Notes under the pieces: model-generated | Told to the model about the DNA's origin: nothing | What the model saw: the letters and a program-made list of their open reading frames with translations, nothing else | Databases searched by the model: none | Shown: positions 37,568 through 46,585 of the stretch, one piece after another | Layout of the letters: each line of letters starts with the position of its first letter | Numbering within the stretch: position 1 is the first letter of the stretch | From: an uncultured Pelagibacteraceae bacterium | GTDB taxonomy: Bacteria; Pseudomonadota; Alphaproteobacteria; Pelagibacterales; Pelagibacteraceae | Length of the DNA stretch: 64,000 nt | Direction of reading: 5' to 3' | Assembly (NCBI GenBank): GCA_902579115.1 | Contig: CACHFP010000004.1 | Span: 32,937 to 96,936 of the forward strand | Program-made: the position numbers and the translations under genes

Positions 37568-37587
37568 ATATTTTTAAATTAAATTTG

Positions 37588-37676
37588 ATATAGTTGAAAG
37601 CTATATAAGTCCAAATATATCCAATTTCAATGGGAAATTGGTCGTAGTTAAACCATTAGTTGAATTTATTTAATGG
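37588..37676. repeat. Three consecutive inverted repeats in the pepA-lptF gap
   Basis: Three perfect stem-loop-capable repeats lie in a row: ATATAG-N7-CTATAT (37588-37606), CCAATTTC-N5-GAAATTGG (37621-37641) and CCATTA-N12-TAATGG (37653-37676). They fill most of the space between two divergent starts. They could form a structured 5' leader of the lptF operon or be operator palindromes. I do not recognise a known riboswitch or leader class. Confidence 0.6.
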
Positions 37677-37702
37677 ATGCATTATTTATATACAATAATT
37701 AA

Positions 37703-38827
37703 ATGCTGCAAAACAAAATTTATCAAAACTTTTTTATAGAGATAGTAAAAACTTTTTTTGTCATATTATTCGGTTTATCTCTTATAGCTTTGACTGTTAG
37801 AGCTGTAAGTTTTTTAGATTTAATCGTAGAAAGTGGATACCCTTTAACAACTTATTTTCAATATTCTTTTCTAAATTTTTTTGGTATTGCACCAAAATTT
37901 ATTCCTTTTTCATTCCTTTTAGCGCTGACAATATTTATAGTAAAACATTTAGATGACAGTGAGTTTATAATTTTATGGACCTCAGGAGTTAAAAAAATTT
38001 ATTTAGTAAATTTATTTTTTTTTATTTCAATATTTATTTTGGTTTTTTACTTAGTTTTTTCCACTTTTATAACTCCATTAACTCTTCACAAATCAAGATT
38101 ACTTTTAAGTAAAGAGCAATTTAATTCATTATTACCCACAGTTAAAACTCAACAGTTCAGTGATGCATTTAAAGGTTTTACATTTTTTGTAGAGCAAAAA
38201 TCTAAAAATGAAGTTAAAAATATTTTCCTTTATGATAAAGGAAATAAGCTTAAAAATCTTTCGTCAAATACCTCTGATATTGAAAGTACAACTATAATTG
38301 CTAAAAATGGTTTAGTTGATAAAAAAAAATTTTTTCTTTTTGACGGCAAAATAATTTCCTCAAAGAAAGATAATACAGAAAATGAAGTTATTAAATTTGA
38401 GCAATTAAATATTGATCTCTCTAGCTTGAGTACCTCAACAATAAAAAAGCCAAAAATCCAAGAAACCTCCACACTTAAACTTTTTGATTGTATTTTATCT
38501 AAAGAAATAAAACCTAATATTTGTGAAAAAGGAGCGGAAACGGAGATGATACCCGCGCTGAATAGACGTATTACTCTTTCTTTTTACATACCGATAATCT
38601 CTCTAATTTGTTCATTACTTCTCATTAATTCTAAAAGAAAATTTTTAAATAAATTTACTATTTTCTTTTATAGTTTCATTCTATTACTTTTTACCGAGAT
38701 TACAGTTAGATACACAGGGATAAATGATTTTTTAAAAATTATTTTTATAGGAATGCCTATTATAATGTTTTTTATAATATATTTTTATTTAATCTTTAAA
38801 TTTTCAAAAGAGACAATTGAAAAATGA
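37703..38827 (+). CDS. lptF: LptF, LPS export permease
   Basis: One of two permeases that, with LptB2, extract lipopolysaccharide from the inner membrane. The 374 aa have helices near the start (FFIEIVKTFFVILFGLSLIA) and at the end, flanking a periplasmic domain (about residues 125-270), as in the LptF/YjgP family. ALNRRITLSFYIPIISLICS opens the final bundle. The stop overlaps the lptG ATG by four bases. The lptF-lptG-lptD-surA-pdxA-rsmA genes form one tightly packed operon. Confidence 0.92.
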   Translation: MLQNKIYQNFFIEIVKTFFVILFGLSLIALTVRAVSFLDLIVESGYPLTTYFQYSFLNFFGIAPKFIPFSFLLALTIFIVKHLDDSEFIILWTSGVKKIYLVNLFFFISIFILVFYLVFSTFITPLTLHKSRLLLSKEQFNSLLPTVKTQQFSDAFKGFTFFVEQKSKNEVKNIFLYDKGNKLKNLSSNTSDIESTTIIAKNGLVDKKKFFLFDGKIISSKKDNTENEVIKFEQLNIDLSSLSTSTIKKPKIQETSTLKLFDCILSKEIKPNICEKGAETEMIPALNRRITLSFYIPIISLICSLLLINSKRKFLNKFTIFFYSFILLLFTEITVRYTGINDFLKIIFIGMPIIMFFIIYFYLIFKFSKETIEK

Positions 38828-39912
38828 ATAAAATTATTTTAATACACTTACTTGCAAATTTTCTAAAAACTATATTTTTATGGACAACTGTTGCTTATTG
38901 TTTTGGAGTGATACTCAACTTATTTGAGGAGATAGAATTTTTTAAAAATTTAGACGTAAGTATTTTTACCCCTCTCATTCTCACAAGTATTTTCATTCCA
39001 AGTATGATAATTCAACTTTTACCTTTCATAATATTTGTGTCTAGCATGATATATATGATTAAAATTCGTAATAATGGTGATCTGCTTACAATGAAAGTTT
39101 TTGGTTATTCAAATATTAAAATTTTTTTTATTCTTGCAATCACTTCTTTTGTTTTAGGATGGTTGGTTTTATTTATTATTAATCCTATCACTTCATCAAT
39201 GACGAAATATTATGAAAAAACTAAATCAAGCTATGCTAGGGACATCGATCACTTAGTAACGTTTAATAAAAATGGTTTATGGATAAAAGAAAACCTTAAG
39301 GATGGTCAAAGAATTATTACAGCAAACAAACCAGAGGGTATAAGTTTAATTGATGTAACTATTTTTCATTTTGATAAAGATTATAATTTAACCGAAAAGT
39401 TAATTTCTAAAAAAGTAAATATTGAGAATAATAATTGGATTTTAAGTGATGTAAAAATTTTTAAACTTAAACAGGACGTATTTGATAAAAAAGATTATGA
39501 AAAATATGAAATAAATTCAATTTATAATTATGAGAAGATCACAACATTATTCAAGAATTTCGGAACTATGTCATTTTTGGATTTGATCATAAATTATAAT
39601 TCTTTAATTGAAAATGGTTATAACAAAATTTTTTTAAATCAAAATCTTCATACTTTGTTGTCTCTACCATTCTTTTTACTAGTTATGACGGCAATCGCAG
39701 CGGTAATGACGCTTAATACCTTAAGAAGATCCGATAATGTTAAATTTATTATTTTAGGTTTAATCACTTGCGTTTTAGTGTTTTATTTTAAAGATCTGTC
39801 TTTCGCTTTAGGTCAAACAGATAGGATTCCGCTCACACTTGCTGTTTGGTCGCCGGTTCTAGCGTTAAGCTTATTCGCATTTGTTGGAGTGTTGCAAATA
39901 AATGAAAAATAA
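38824..39912 (+). CDS. lptG: LptG, LPS export permease
   Basis: Partner permease of LptF. The 362 aa show an N-terminal helix pair (TIFLWTTVAYCFGVILNLFEEIEFF), FLPFI/IPSMIIQLLP-type segments, a periplasmic domain at about residues 130-265, and a C-terminal bundle (TLLSLPFFLLVMTAIAAVMT, then LSFALGQTDRIPLTLAVWSP). It overlaps lptF by four bases and lptD by 11. Confidence 0.93.
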   Translation: MNKIILIHLLANFLKTIFLWTTVAYCFGVILNLFEEIEFFKNLDVSIFTPLILTSIFIPSMIIQLLPFIIFVSSMIYMIKIRNNGDLLTMKVFGYSNIKIFFILAITSFVLGWLVLFIINPITSSMTKYYEKTKSSYARDIDHLVTFNKNGLWIKENLKDGQRIITANKPEGISLIDVTIFHFDKDYNLTEKLISKKVNIENNNWILSDVKIFKLKQDVFDKKDYEKYEINSIYNYEKITTLFKNFGTMSFLDLIINYNSLIENGYNKIFLNQNLHTLLSLPFFLLVMTAIAAVMTLNTLRRSDNVKFIILGLITCVLVFYFKDLSFALGQTDRIPLTLAVWSPVLALSLFAFVGVLQINEK

Positions 39913-42301
39913 ATTTTTGATAATTTTATTTTTTTTTAAAATAGCTTCAAATGTCTATGCAGAAGAAATAAAGATCGAGGCTAAAGATATCACCTTAGAT
40001 AAAAAAAATTTCACATCAATATTTGAAAATGAAGTTGTAATAAAAACTGAAGATAATAATACAATTGAGAGTGATTATTTGGAATATAATAAAAAAAAAG
40101 GTTTATTAAAACTGAAAAATAATATTACTGCAAATGATGTCAAAAATAATGTAATTAAAACCGACCGTGCTGAATATAATGAAAAAGAAAAAATATTTTT
40201 AAGTATTGGAGAAACTGAAATTATCACATCTGAAAAATATATTCTAAAAGGGGCAGATATAAAGGTTGATAACAAAAAAAATATAATTTCTTCAAAAAAC
40301 CAAACATTATTGAAAGATCCAGATGGAAATCAAATTTATTTAGAAAATTTTGAATTTAATATAAATAGTAATATTTTTAAATCTATAGGCTTAGTTAAAA
40401 TTCAAGATAAAATGAATAATATTTACGAATTTTCGCAAATCTATATAGATACAAAAAAAAAAGAAATTTTAGGCACTGATATAAAGGCCTTCTTGAATCA
40501 AGAAGATTTTAAGGTAGATCAAAGAAATAAACCTCGAGTATTTGCAAACTCCATAAAAATTGAAAAAAATTCGAGCTCTTTTAATAAAAGTATATTTACG
40601 CTATGTGACTATAGAAAAGATGATAAATGTCCGCCATGGACGATACAATCTAGCCAAATGCTTCACGATAGTAAAAAGAAGACAATTTATTACGATAATG
40701 CAGTTATAAAAGTTTATGATATTCCAATTTTTTACTTTCCTAAACTTGCCCATCCTGACCCAACTGTCGACAGGAGATCTGGTTTTCTACCCCCATCACT
40801 TTATGATACAAAAAATCTTGGAGAGGGAATTTCAATACCGTACTTTCTGGATTTAGGAATAGATAGAAATCTTATATTAACAAGTAGGCTTTACGTATCG
40901 GAAAATCCTTTGATGATGGGAGAATACCATCAGGTATTTAAAAATTCTAGTTTTCTTACTGACTTTGGTTTTACCGAGGGCTATAAAAAAACTAGTGTGA
41001 CAAAAAAATCGGGAAACAAATCTCATATTTTTGCAAAGTTTGTGAAAAATTTTACTGGAAAAGAAGGGTCAGAAAATAGTTTAAATATATCAGTTCAGAA
41101 TGTTTCAAACGATAAATATCTTAAGTTATATAAAATTAAATCAAATTTAGTAGATTATAATAAAGATACACTAGAAAGTTCATTGGAGTTTACTCATGAA
41201 ACTGATGATATTTTTTTCGGGATGAATGCAAGTATATATGAAACTTTAAAAGACAATTATACTGATAAATATGAATATATAGCCCCAGAAATAATATTTA
41301 ATAAAAACTTATTTAATAATGATAAATTTGGAAGTTTAGATCTTCAGACAAACTTAAAAACTCACAATTACGACACTAACAAACTCACAAATTTTTTCGT
41401 TAACGATTTAAATTGGAGATTTAAAGACATAAACTTTAATACTGGGATAAACACCAAAATTTTGGGTAATATAAAAAATATAAATTATGAAGCAAAAAAT
41501 GTGGATATTTATAAAGATGAGGCGACAAGTGAAATCTTTGGTGCTCTAGGTTTTCTTTCACAGATAAATTTGCAAAAAAATGTTGGTGATCAAAATCATT
41601 TATTAACTCCTAAAATGTTTTTACGATATTCTCCTGGCAGCATGAGAAAAGAGACAAGTGGATCTAAATTGAATCCAATTAATGCTTTTAGCATGGATAG
41701 ATTAGGTAACATAAATAATTTTGAAACAGGAGCGAGTGCAACTTTAGGGCTCGATTATAACATTAAAGATAATTTTAAAGAATTTGATTTTTCTGTTGCT
41801 CAAGTTATAAGTCAAGAAGAAAACAAAAAAATGGCTAGTAGAACCAGTCTAGACGAAAAACTATCAGATCTTGTAGGATCAGCAAATTATAAGTTTAATA
41901 ATAAATTTAGTTTAAATTATAATTTTGCTTTAGATCAGAATTACAATGATATTAATTATAACGAGATAGGAACTGAATTTAATATTGGAATAATAGATAT
42001 AAACTTTAATTATCTTCAAGAAAAAAAGCATATAGGTGATCAAGATTATTTTACGACTGAACTAAATTTAAAAAACAAAGATAAAGGTTTGCTATCTTTT
42101 GAAACTAAGCGAAATTTGATAACAAATTCTTCAGAATTTTATAATTTAAGTTATGAATATATAAATGATTGTTTGAGGGCTGGTTTAGTTTATAGAAGAG
42201 AATTCTACAACGACTCTGAATTAGAGCCTGAAAATTCATTAATGTTTAAAATAACTTTAACTCCATTTGGTGGATTAGAATCTCCAACATTTAGTAAATG
42301 A
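39902..42301 (+). CDS. lptD: LptD, outer-membrane LPS insertion beta-barrel
   Basis: 799 aa with a signal peptide (about residues 1-20, ending NVYA). An N-terminal OstA-type periplasmic domain of short beta repeats (about 22-190) receives LPS from the Lpt bridge. The conserved block YYDNAVIKVYDIPIFYFPKL and HPDPTVDRRSGFLPPSLY marks LptD before the C-terminal barrel. Cysteines CDYRKDDKC near residue 237 and a lone Cys near the end are visible, so disulfide pairing may differ from E. coli. It sits between lptG and surA. Confidence 0.92.
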   Translation: MKNKFLIILFFFKIASNVYAEEIKIEAKDITLDKKNFTSIFENEVVIKTEDNNTIESDYLEYNKKKGLLKLKNNITANDVKNNVIKTDRAEYNEKEKIFLSIGETEIITSEKYILKGADIKVDNKKNIISSKNQTLLKDPDGNQIYLENFEFNINSNIFKSIGLVKIQDKMNNIYEFSQIYIDTKKKEILGTDIKAFLNQEDFKVDQRNKPRVFANSIKIEKNSSSFNKSIFTLCDYRKDDKCPPWTIQSSQMLHDSKKKTIYYDNAVIKVYDIPIFYFPKLAHPDPTVDRRSGFLPPSLYDTKNLGEGISIPYFLDLGIDRNLILTSRLYVSENPLMMGEYHQVFKNSSFLTDFGFTEGYKKTSVTKKSGNKSHIFAKFVKNFTGKEGSENSLNISVQNVSNDKYLKLYKIKSNLVDYNKDTLESSLEFTHETDDIFFGMNASIYETLKDNYTDKYEYIAPEIIFNKNLFNNDKFGSLDLQTNLKTHNYDTNKLTNFFVNDLNWRFKDINFNTGINTKILGNIKNINYEAKNVDIYKDEATSEIFGALGFLSQINLQKNVGDQNHLLTPKMFLRYSPGSMRKETSGSKLNPINAFSMDRLGNINNFETGASATLGLDYNIKDNFKEFDFSVAQVISQEENKKMASRTSLDEKLSDLVGSANYKFNNKFSLNYNFALDQNYNDINYNEIGTEFNIGIIDINFNYLQEKKHIGDQDYFTTELNLKNKDKGLLSFETKRNLITNSSEFYNLSYEYINDCLRAGLVYRREFYNDSELEPENSLMFKITLTPFGGLESPTFSK

Positions 42302-43224
42302 AAAATTTAATTCTAATTATATTACTTTTATTAGTATTAAATTTACCAATTAGTTCTTATGCAAAGATTCAAAATAAAATAGTTCTAAAAGTTGAGAATC
42401 AAATAATTACAGATTACGAAATAAAAAATAAAATTTTATCATCACTTATTTTAGCAGGTTTAGAGGTAAATCAAGAAAATATAAATAAATTCAAAAGGAA
42501 AGCTGTGAACTCTCTTATAACTTTTAAATTAATGAAGATTGAATTAGATAGAGTTAATATAAAAAGTGACAATGCAAAAGTTAATGCTTACTTAAACTCT
42601 ATATCATCAAATAATATTTTAGAATTAAAAAACAAATTTAATCGAAATAATTTAGATTTTGAGTTATTTCTTCAAGAAATCAAAGTTCAATTAAAATGGC
42701 AAGAGTTCATATATAAATTATATTCGAATAAAATTGAAATCGATACTGATAATATTGATCAAGAGTTGCAAACTATAATTAAAAATAATTCTAATATAAA
42801 AGAGTTCAGAATTTCTGAGATTGAAATCCTAAATGATAAACAAGAATTAGAAAAAGAAAGGATTCTAACGATTCAAAATCAAATTAAAAGTGAAGGTTTT
42901 GAAAAAACTGCTGTGAAATATAGTATTTCATCTTCTTCAAATAATAAGGGAGATCTTGGTTGGATTAATGCAGAGTCATTATCTGAAAAAATTTTAAATA
43001 TACTTAATACAATGAATATCGGAGAAACATCAAAACCAATAAAAAGACAAAATAGTATTATTTTTCTTAAGATTGCTGATAAAAGGTCCTCAAAAACTAA
43101 AGATATAAATTTATCTGAACTTAAAAGTAAGCTTGTTAATCAAAAAAAGAATGAATTATATAATCTTTACTCACGTAGCCATTTATCAAAACTTAAAAAT
43201 AATAGTTTGATTGAATATAAATGA
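42298..43224 (+). CDS. surA: SurA-like periplasmic chaperone/peptidyl-prolyl isomerase
   Basis: 308 aa with a signal peptide (about residues 1-22, ending SYA). The N-terminal chaperone domain contains IVLKVENQIITDYEIKNKIL. A single parvulin-type domain follows at about residues 165-265 (FRISEIEILNDKQELEKERI, then SSSNNKGDLGWINAESL). E. coli SurA has two parvulin domains, and one is common in compact alphaproteobacterial homologues. It would help fold LptD and other barrels. It overlaps lptD and pdxA by four bases each. Confidence 0.85.
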   Translation: MKNLILIILLLLVLNLPISSYAKIQNKIVLKVENQIITDYEIKNKILSSLILAGLEVNQENINKFKRKAVNSLITFKLMKIELDRVNIKSDNAKVNAYLNSISSNNILELKNKFNRNNLDFELFLQEIKVQLKWQEFIYKLYSNKIEIDTDNIDQELQTIIKNNSNIKEFRISEIEILNDKQELEKERILTIQNQIKSEGFEKTAVKYSISSSSNNKGDLGWINAESLSEKILNILNTMNIGETSKPIKRQNSIIFLKIADKRSSKTKDINLSELKSKLVNQKKNELYNLYSRSHLSKLKNNSLIEYK

Positions 43225-44186
43225 AAAATAAGATTTTAATTTTAAGTGGAGATCCAAATAGTGTTAATTCTGAGATAATTTATAAAGCTTGGATAAAATT
43301 AAACAATTCATTAAAAAAAAGAATATATTTTATTTCAAATTGTAATTTGTTGAAAAAACAATTTAAAAAAATTAAAAAGAATATAAAAATAATAAAAGTT
43401 AAAAATATTACTGAAGGGGAAAATTCAGCGTCTCTAAAAGTTATTAATATAAATATAAAAATTACAGATCCATTTAAAGTTCGAAAAAGTCAAGCATCAA
43501 AATTCGTTATCTCGTCATTAAATACAGCTCACAGATTATGTCAGAATAGCAAAGTGGTTGGAATTATAAACTGTGCGATCAATAAAACCCTACTTAATAA
43601 AAATAATTCAGGCGTGACTGAATACCTTGCATCAAAATCTAAAATTAAAAAAGACACCGAAGTTATGCTTATTCAAAGTGGTAATTTTGCTGTAAGTCCA
43701 ATAACCACACATATAAATATCAATCAAGTATCAAAAAAACTTAATAAAAAACTAATTATCAATAAAGTCATAACTCTAAATAAATGTTTTAAGAAAATTT
43801 TTAAAAAAAAACCTAAAATTGGAATATTAGGGCTTAATCCACACAATGCAGAGTTAAGAAAAAAATCTGAGGAAATTAGAATAATTATACCTGCTATAAA
43901 AAAACTAAAAAGATTAAGAATAAAAGCATTTGGACCTTTAATTTCTGATACTACATTCATAGAAAATTATAGAAAATTTGATGTTATTGTCGGGATGTAC
44001 CATGATCAAGTTTTAGCACCTTTTAAAGCATTAAAAAAATTTGAGGCAATAAATTTAACCCTTGGCCTTAAATATTTAAGAGCTTCACCTGATCATGGGA
44101 CTGCTGCTGATCTGATTGGAAAAAATAAAGCAAATCCTATTAGTTTATTAAGATGCATTGAATTCATGAATAAAAATATAAAATGA
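43221..44186 (+). CDS. pdxA: 4-hydroxythreonine-4-phosphate dehydrogenase
   Basis: NAD-dependent enzyme of the DXP-dependent pyridoxal phosphate pathway. The 321 aa are lysine rich and divergent but keep LSGDPNSVNSEI, NCAINKTLL, GLNPHNAE (usual LNPHAGE), GPLISDTTF and GMYHDQVLAPFKAL. They also keep TLGLKYLRASPDHGTAADLIG with the metal-binding His/Asp residues. Position between surA and rsmA is the conserved proteobacterial order. It overlaps each neighbour by four bases. Confidence 0.92.
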   Translation: MKNKILILSGDPNSVNSEIIYKAWIKLNNSLKKRIYFISNCNLLKKQFKKIKKNIKIIKVKNITEGENSASLKVININIKITDPFKVRKSQASKFVISSLNTAHRLCQNSKVVGIINCAINKTLLNKNNSGVTEYLASKSKIKKDTEVMLIQSGNFAVSPITTHININQVSKKLNKKLIINKVITLNKCFKKIFKKKPKIGILGLNPHNAELRKKSEEIRIIIPAIKKLKRLRIKAFGPLISDTTFIENYRKFDVIVGMYHDQVLAPFKALKKFEAINLTLGLKYLRASPDHGTAADLIGKNKANPISLLRCIEFMNKNIK

Positions 44187-44968
44187 TAAATGCAAAAAAA
44201 TCATTAGGTCAAAATTACTTAATAGATAAAAATATTATTAAAAAAATTGTAACTCTCACCAAAATTAAGGGCAGAAATATTATTGAAATAGGGCCAGGCA
44301 AAGGAGCTTTAACTGATGAAATTTTAATTCACCAACCAAAAACATTTTCATTAATAGAAAAAGATGCAAATTTAGCTCAACAATTAAAACTAAAGTATTC
44401 CTCTAAAAAAAATATAAAAATTTACAATGAAGATATTCTAAATTTTAATGTTGAAAAAATATTAAGCCAAAATTCGATAATTTTTGGAAATTTACCTTAT
44501 AATATATCTTCTCAAATTTTAGTGAAGATTCTTAAATTTAAAATATGGCCTCCTAGATTTTGTGATTTAATTTTTATGTTTCAAAAAGAATTAGCTGAAA
44601 AAATATTAGGAAAATTTCAAACAAAAAATTATGGTAGAATATCAATTTTAACGAATTTGAAGCTTTATCCAAAAAAAAAATTTACTGTATCGCCTAATTG
44701 TTTTTCTCCTAAGCCAAGAGTAAACTCTACAGTTATTCACTTTAAGCCGAAAAAAAAACTCTTCTTAAACTTAAAAGATATGGATTTGCTTGAAAATATT
44801 ACTCACAGGTTTTTTTCTAACAAAAGAAAGATGATTAATAAAAATTTAAAAAAAATCTTAAATATGAATGATATTAAAAAAATTGGAAATTTAAACTTAA
44901 AACTTAGGCCATCAGATTTAGAGCCAGAAATATATTACAAAATAACAAATTTAATTAACAAAAGGTAA
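44183..44968 (+). CDS. rsmA: 16S rRNA adenine dimethyltransferase RsmA (KsgA)
   Basis: Dimethylates two adjacent adenines near the 3' end of 16S rRNA. The 261 aa start AKKSLGQNYLIDKN. SAM-binding motif I is NIIEIGPGKGALTDEIL, and motif IV FGNLPYNISSQIL is the adenine-methylase NLPY signature. VSPNCFSPKPRVNSTVIHF and FSNKRKMINKNLKK follow. The 3' end overlaps convergent gmk by 18 bases. Confidence 0.96.
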   Translation: MINAKKSLGQNYLIDKNIIKKIVTLTKIKGRNIIEIGPGKGALTDEILIHQPKTFSLIEKDANLAQQLKLKYSSKKNIKIYNEDILNFNVEKILSQNSIIFGNLPYNISSQILVKILKFKIWPPRFCDLIFMFQKELAEKILGKFQTKNYGRISILTNLKLYPKKKFTVSPNCFSPKPRVNSTVIHFKPKKKLFLNLKDMDLLENITHRFFSNKRKMINKNLKKILNMNDIKKIGNLNLKLRPSDLEPEIYYKITNLINKR

Positions 44969-45541
44969 AGAATTTTTTTTATTTTTCAAAATTATGTGTT
45001 CTATTTGTCTAAAACATACATCTAAATTCTCATTGATTATTATATAGTCATAATCACTCCAGTGATTTATATCCTCATCGAAAGACTCAAACCTCTTTTT
45101 AACTTCATTTGCAGAGTTTTGATTTCTTTTTACAAGTCTGTTTTTAAGCTCATCTTTATTTTTTGTGATTAAAAAAATTTTAATAAGGTTGAGTTTTTTA
45201 AATTTAGATAATTGCTTTGTTCCCTGCCAATCTATATCGAATAAAATATCATTCTTTAATAAAGTTTCATCAACATCTTTTTTCAAAGTGCCGTAATAAT
45301 TTTCAAAAATTTTTGCATATTCATAAAATTTATTATTTTCAATTAACTCTTCAAATTTTTTTTTAGAGACAAAATGGTAATCAACTCCATCGACTTCATT
45401 CGATCTTGGTGATCTAGTTGTATGGGAAACTGAGATTTTGAAGTTTTGATGTTTTTGTTGAATTTTTTTCGTAAGAGTAGTTTTTCCCACTCCTGAGGGT
45501 GATGATAAAATGACCATGATATTTTTATTATCAAGAATCAC
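44951..45541 (-). CDS. gmk: Guanylate kinase
   Basis: Phosphorylates GMP to GDP. The 196 aa show the P-loop SSPSGVGKTTLTKKI, the GMP-binding SHTTRSPRSNEVDGVDYHF and FDIDWQGTKQL. The listed start is a GTG. An in-frame ATG at 45517, eight codons in, is also possible. It lies 20 bases downstream of acpP. In many relatives fabF, mltG and a YicC gene separate acpP from gmk, but they are absent here. Confidence 0.95.
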   Translation of the reverse strand: MILDNKNIMVILSSPSGVGKTTLTKKIQQKHQNFKISVSHTTRSPRSNEVDGVDYHFVSKKKFEELIENNKFYEYAKIFENYYGTLKKDVDETLLKNDILFDIDWQGTKQLSKFKKLNLIKIFLITKNKDELKNRLVKRNQNSANEVKKRFESFDEDINHWSDYDYIIINENLDVCFRQIEHIILKNKKNSLPFVN

Positions 45542-45561
45542 GGCGTTAGAAGATAAATAAA

Positions 45562-45801
45562 CTAGTTTGATTTACTCTCAATAAATTTAATTGCATCACC
45601 AACTGTCAATATTTTTTCAGCTTCACTATCAGAAATTTCCGAGCCAAACTCTTCCTCGAATGCCATTACTAATTCGACTGTATCTAAACTGTCAGCACCT
45701 AGGTCATCTATAAAGCTAGCTTCCTCAGTAACTTTTTCCTCCTCTATACCTAAATGATCTGCAACTATTTTCTTTATCTTACTTTTTATATCGTCAGACA
45801 T
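45562..45801 (-). CDS. acpP: Acyl carrier protein
   Basis: The 79-aa carrier holds growing acyl chains on phosphopantetheine. The attachment serine is in [16 protein letters not shown] (about residue 37), within an acidic helical protein of normal length. It is likely very abundant: it has a clear ribosome binding site AAAGGA (45806-45811) and its own promoter upstream. It lies between fabG and gmk on the minus strand. Confidence 0.98.
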   Translation of the reverse strand: MSDDIKSKIKKIVADHLGIEEEKVTEEASFIDDLGADSLDTVELVMAFEEEFGSEISDSEAEKILTVGDAIKFIESKSN

Positions 45802-45826
45802 GAATTCCTTTCGTATTTATATTTTC

Positions 45827-45854
45827 TTATTAGATTATTGAATAGAATTGTCAA
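45827..45854 (-). promoter_or_regulatory. Putative promoter of acpP
   Basis: The minus strand carries a perfect -35 TTGACA (45849-45854) overlapping the fabG stop codon, a 16-base spacer and a -10-like TAATAA (45827-45832). The predicted transcription start is about 20 bases before the acpP ATG. This would give acpP extra transcripts independent of fabD-fabG, consistent with its high demand. Confidence 0.5.
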
Positions 45855-46585
45855 GCCATATACATTCCACCATTAACATGCACAGTTTCACCATTAATGT
45901 AATTTGCCATGTCAGAAGCCAAAAATGCTACACAATTAGAAACGTCTTCGCCAGTTCCAAGGTTTCCAGAAGGGATTTTATTTATTAAGTTTTTTTTAAA
46001 CTCATCATTTATTTTATCTGTCATTTCAGTTTTTATGAACCCAGGAGAGACACAATTTATGTTTATGTTTTTTTTTGCGTATTCAATGGCTAAACTTTTT
46101 GAAAAAGCTACAATACCTGCTTTAGAAGCTGAATAATTAGCTTGGCCAAGATTTCCAGTATGACCAACAATAGAAGTTATATTGATTATTTTACCTTTTT
46201 TTTGTTTTAGCATTTTTTTTATAGCAAATTTACACATCAAAAAAGATGATGTTAAGTTTATATCTAAAACTTTTTTCCAATTTTCCTCAGTTAATCTAAT
46301 AGATAAATTATCTAGAGTAATCCCAGCATTGTTTACAAGGATATCTAACCCGCCTAATTTTTCATTTGCAATTTCAATAAACTGTTCAATTTTTTTATGT
46401 TCGTCTAGTTTAAATGTTTCAGTGTGAATATTTTTAAAATTATTTTTCATAATGCTTAATTTTTCTACATTTGTCCCTGTAGCTAAAATATTTGAATCAA
46501 ATTCAATGAACTTTTTTACAAGGCATCCTCCAATACCTCCAGTAGCACCGGTTATCAAAACCTTTTTATCTTTTAAATTTATCAT
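45851..46585 (-). CDS. fabG: 3-oxoacyl-ACP reductase FabG
   Basis: NADPH-dependent ketoreductase of fatty acid elongation, SDR family, 244 aa. The cofactor loop TGATGGIGG is near residue 13. DILVNNAGITLDNLS, the catalytic Ser in NITSIVGHTGN and the YSASK motif follow. The substrate end ETVHVNGGMYMA is typical of FabG. It overlaps fabD by 20 bases and precedes acpP, the usual fabD-fabG-acpP order. Confidence 0.97.
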   Translation of the reverse strand: MINLKDKKVLITGATGGIGGCLVKKFIEFDSNILATGTNVEKLSIMKNNFKNIHTETFKLDEHKKIEQFIEIANEKLGGLDILVNNAGITLDNLSIRLTEENWKKVLDINLTSSFLMCKFAIKKMLKQKKGKIINITSIVGHTGNLGQANYSASKAGIVAFSKSLAIEYAKKNININCVSPGFIKTEMTDKINDEFKKNLINKIPSGNLGTGEDVSNCVAFLASDMANYINGETVHVNGGMYMA

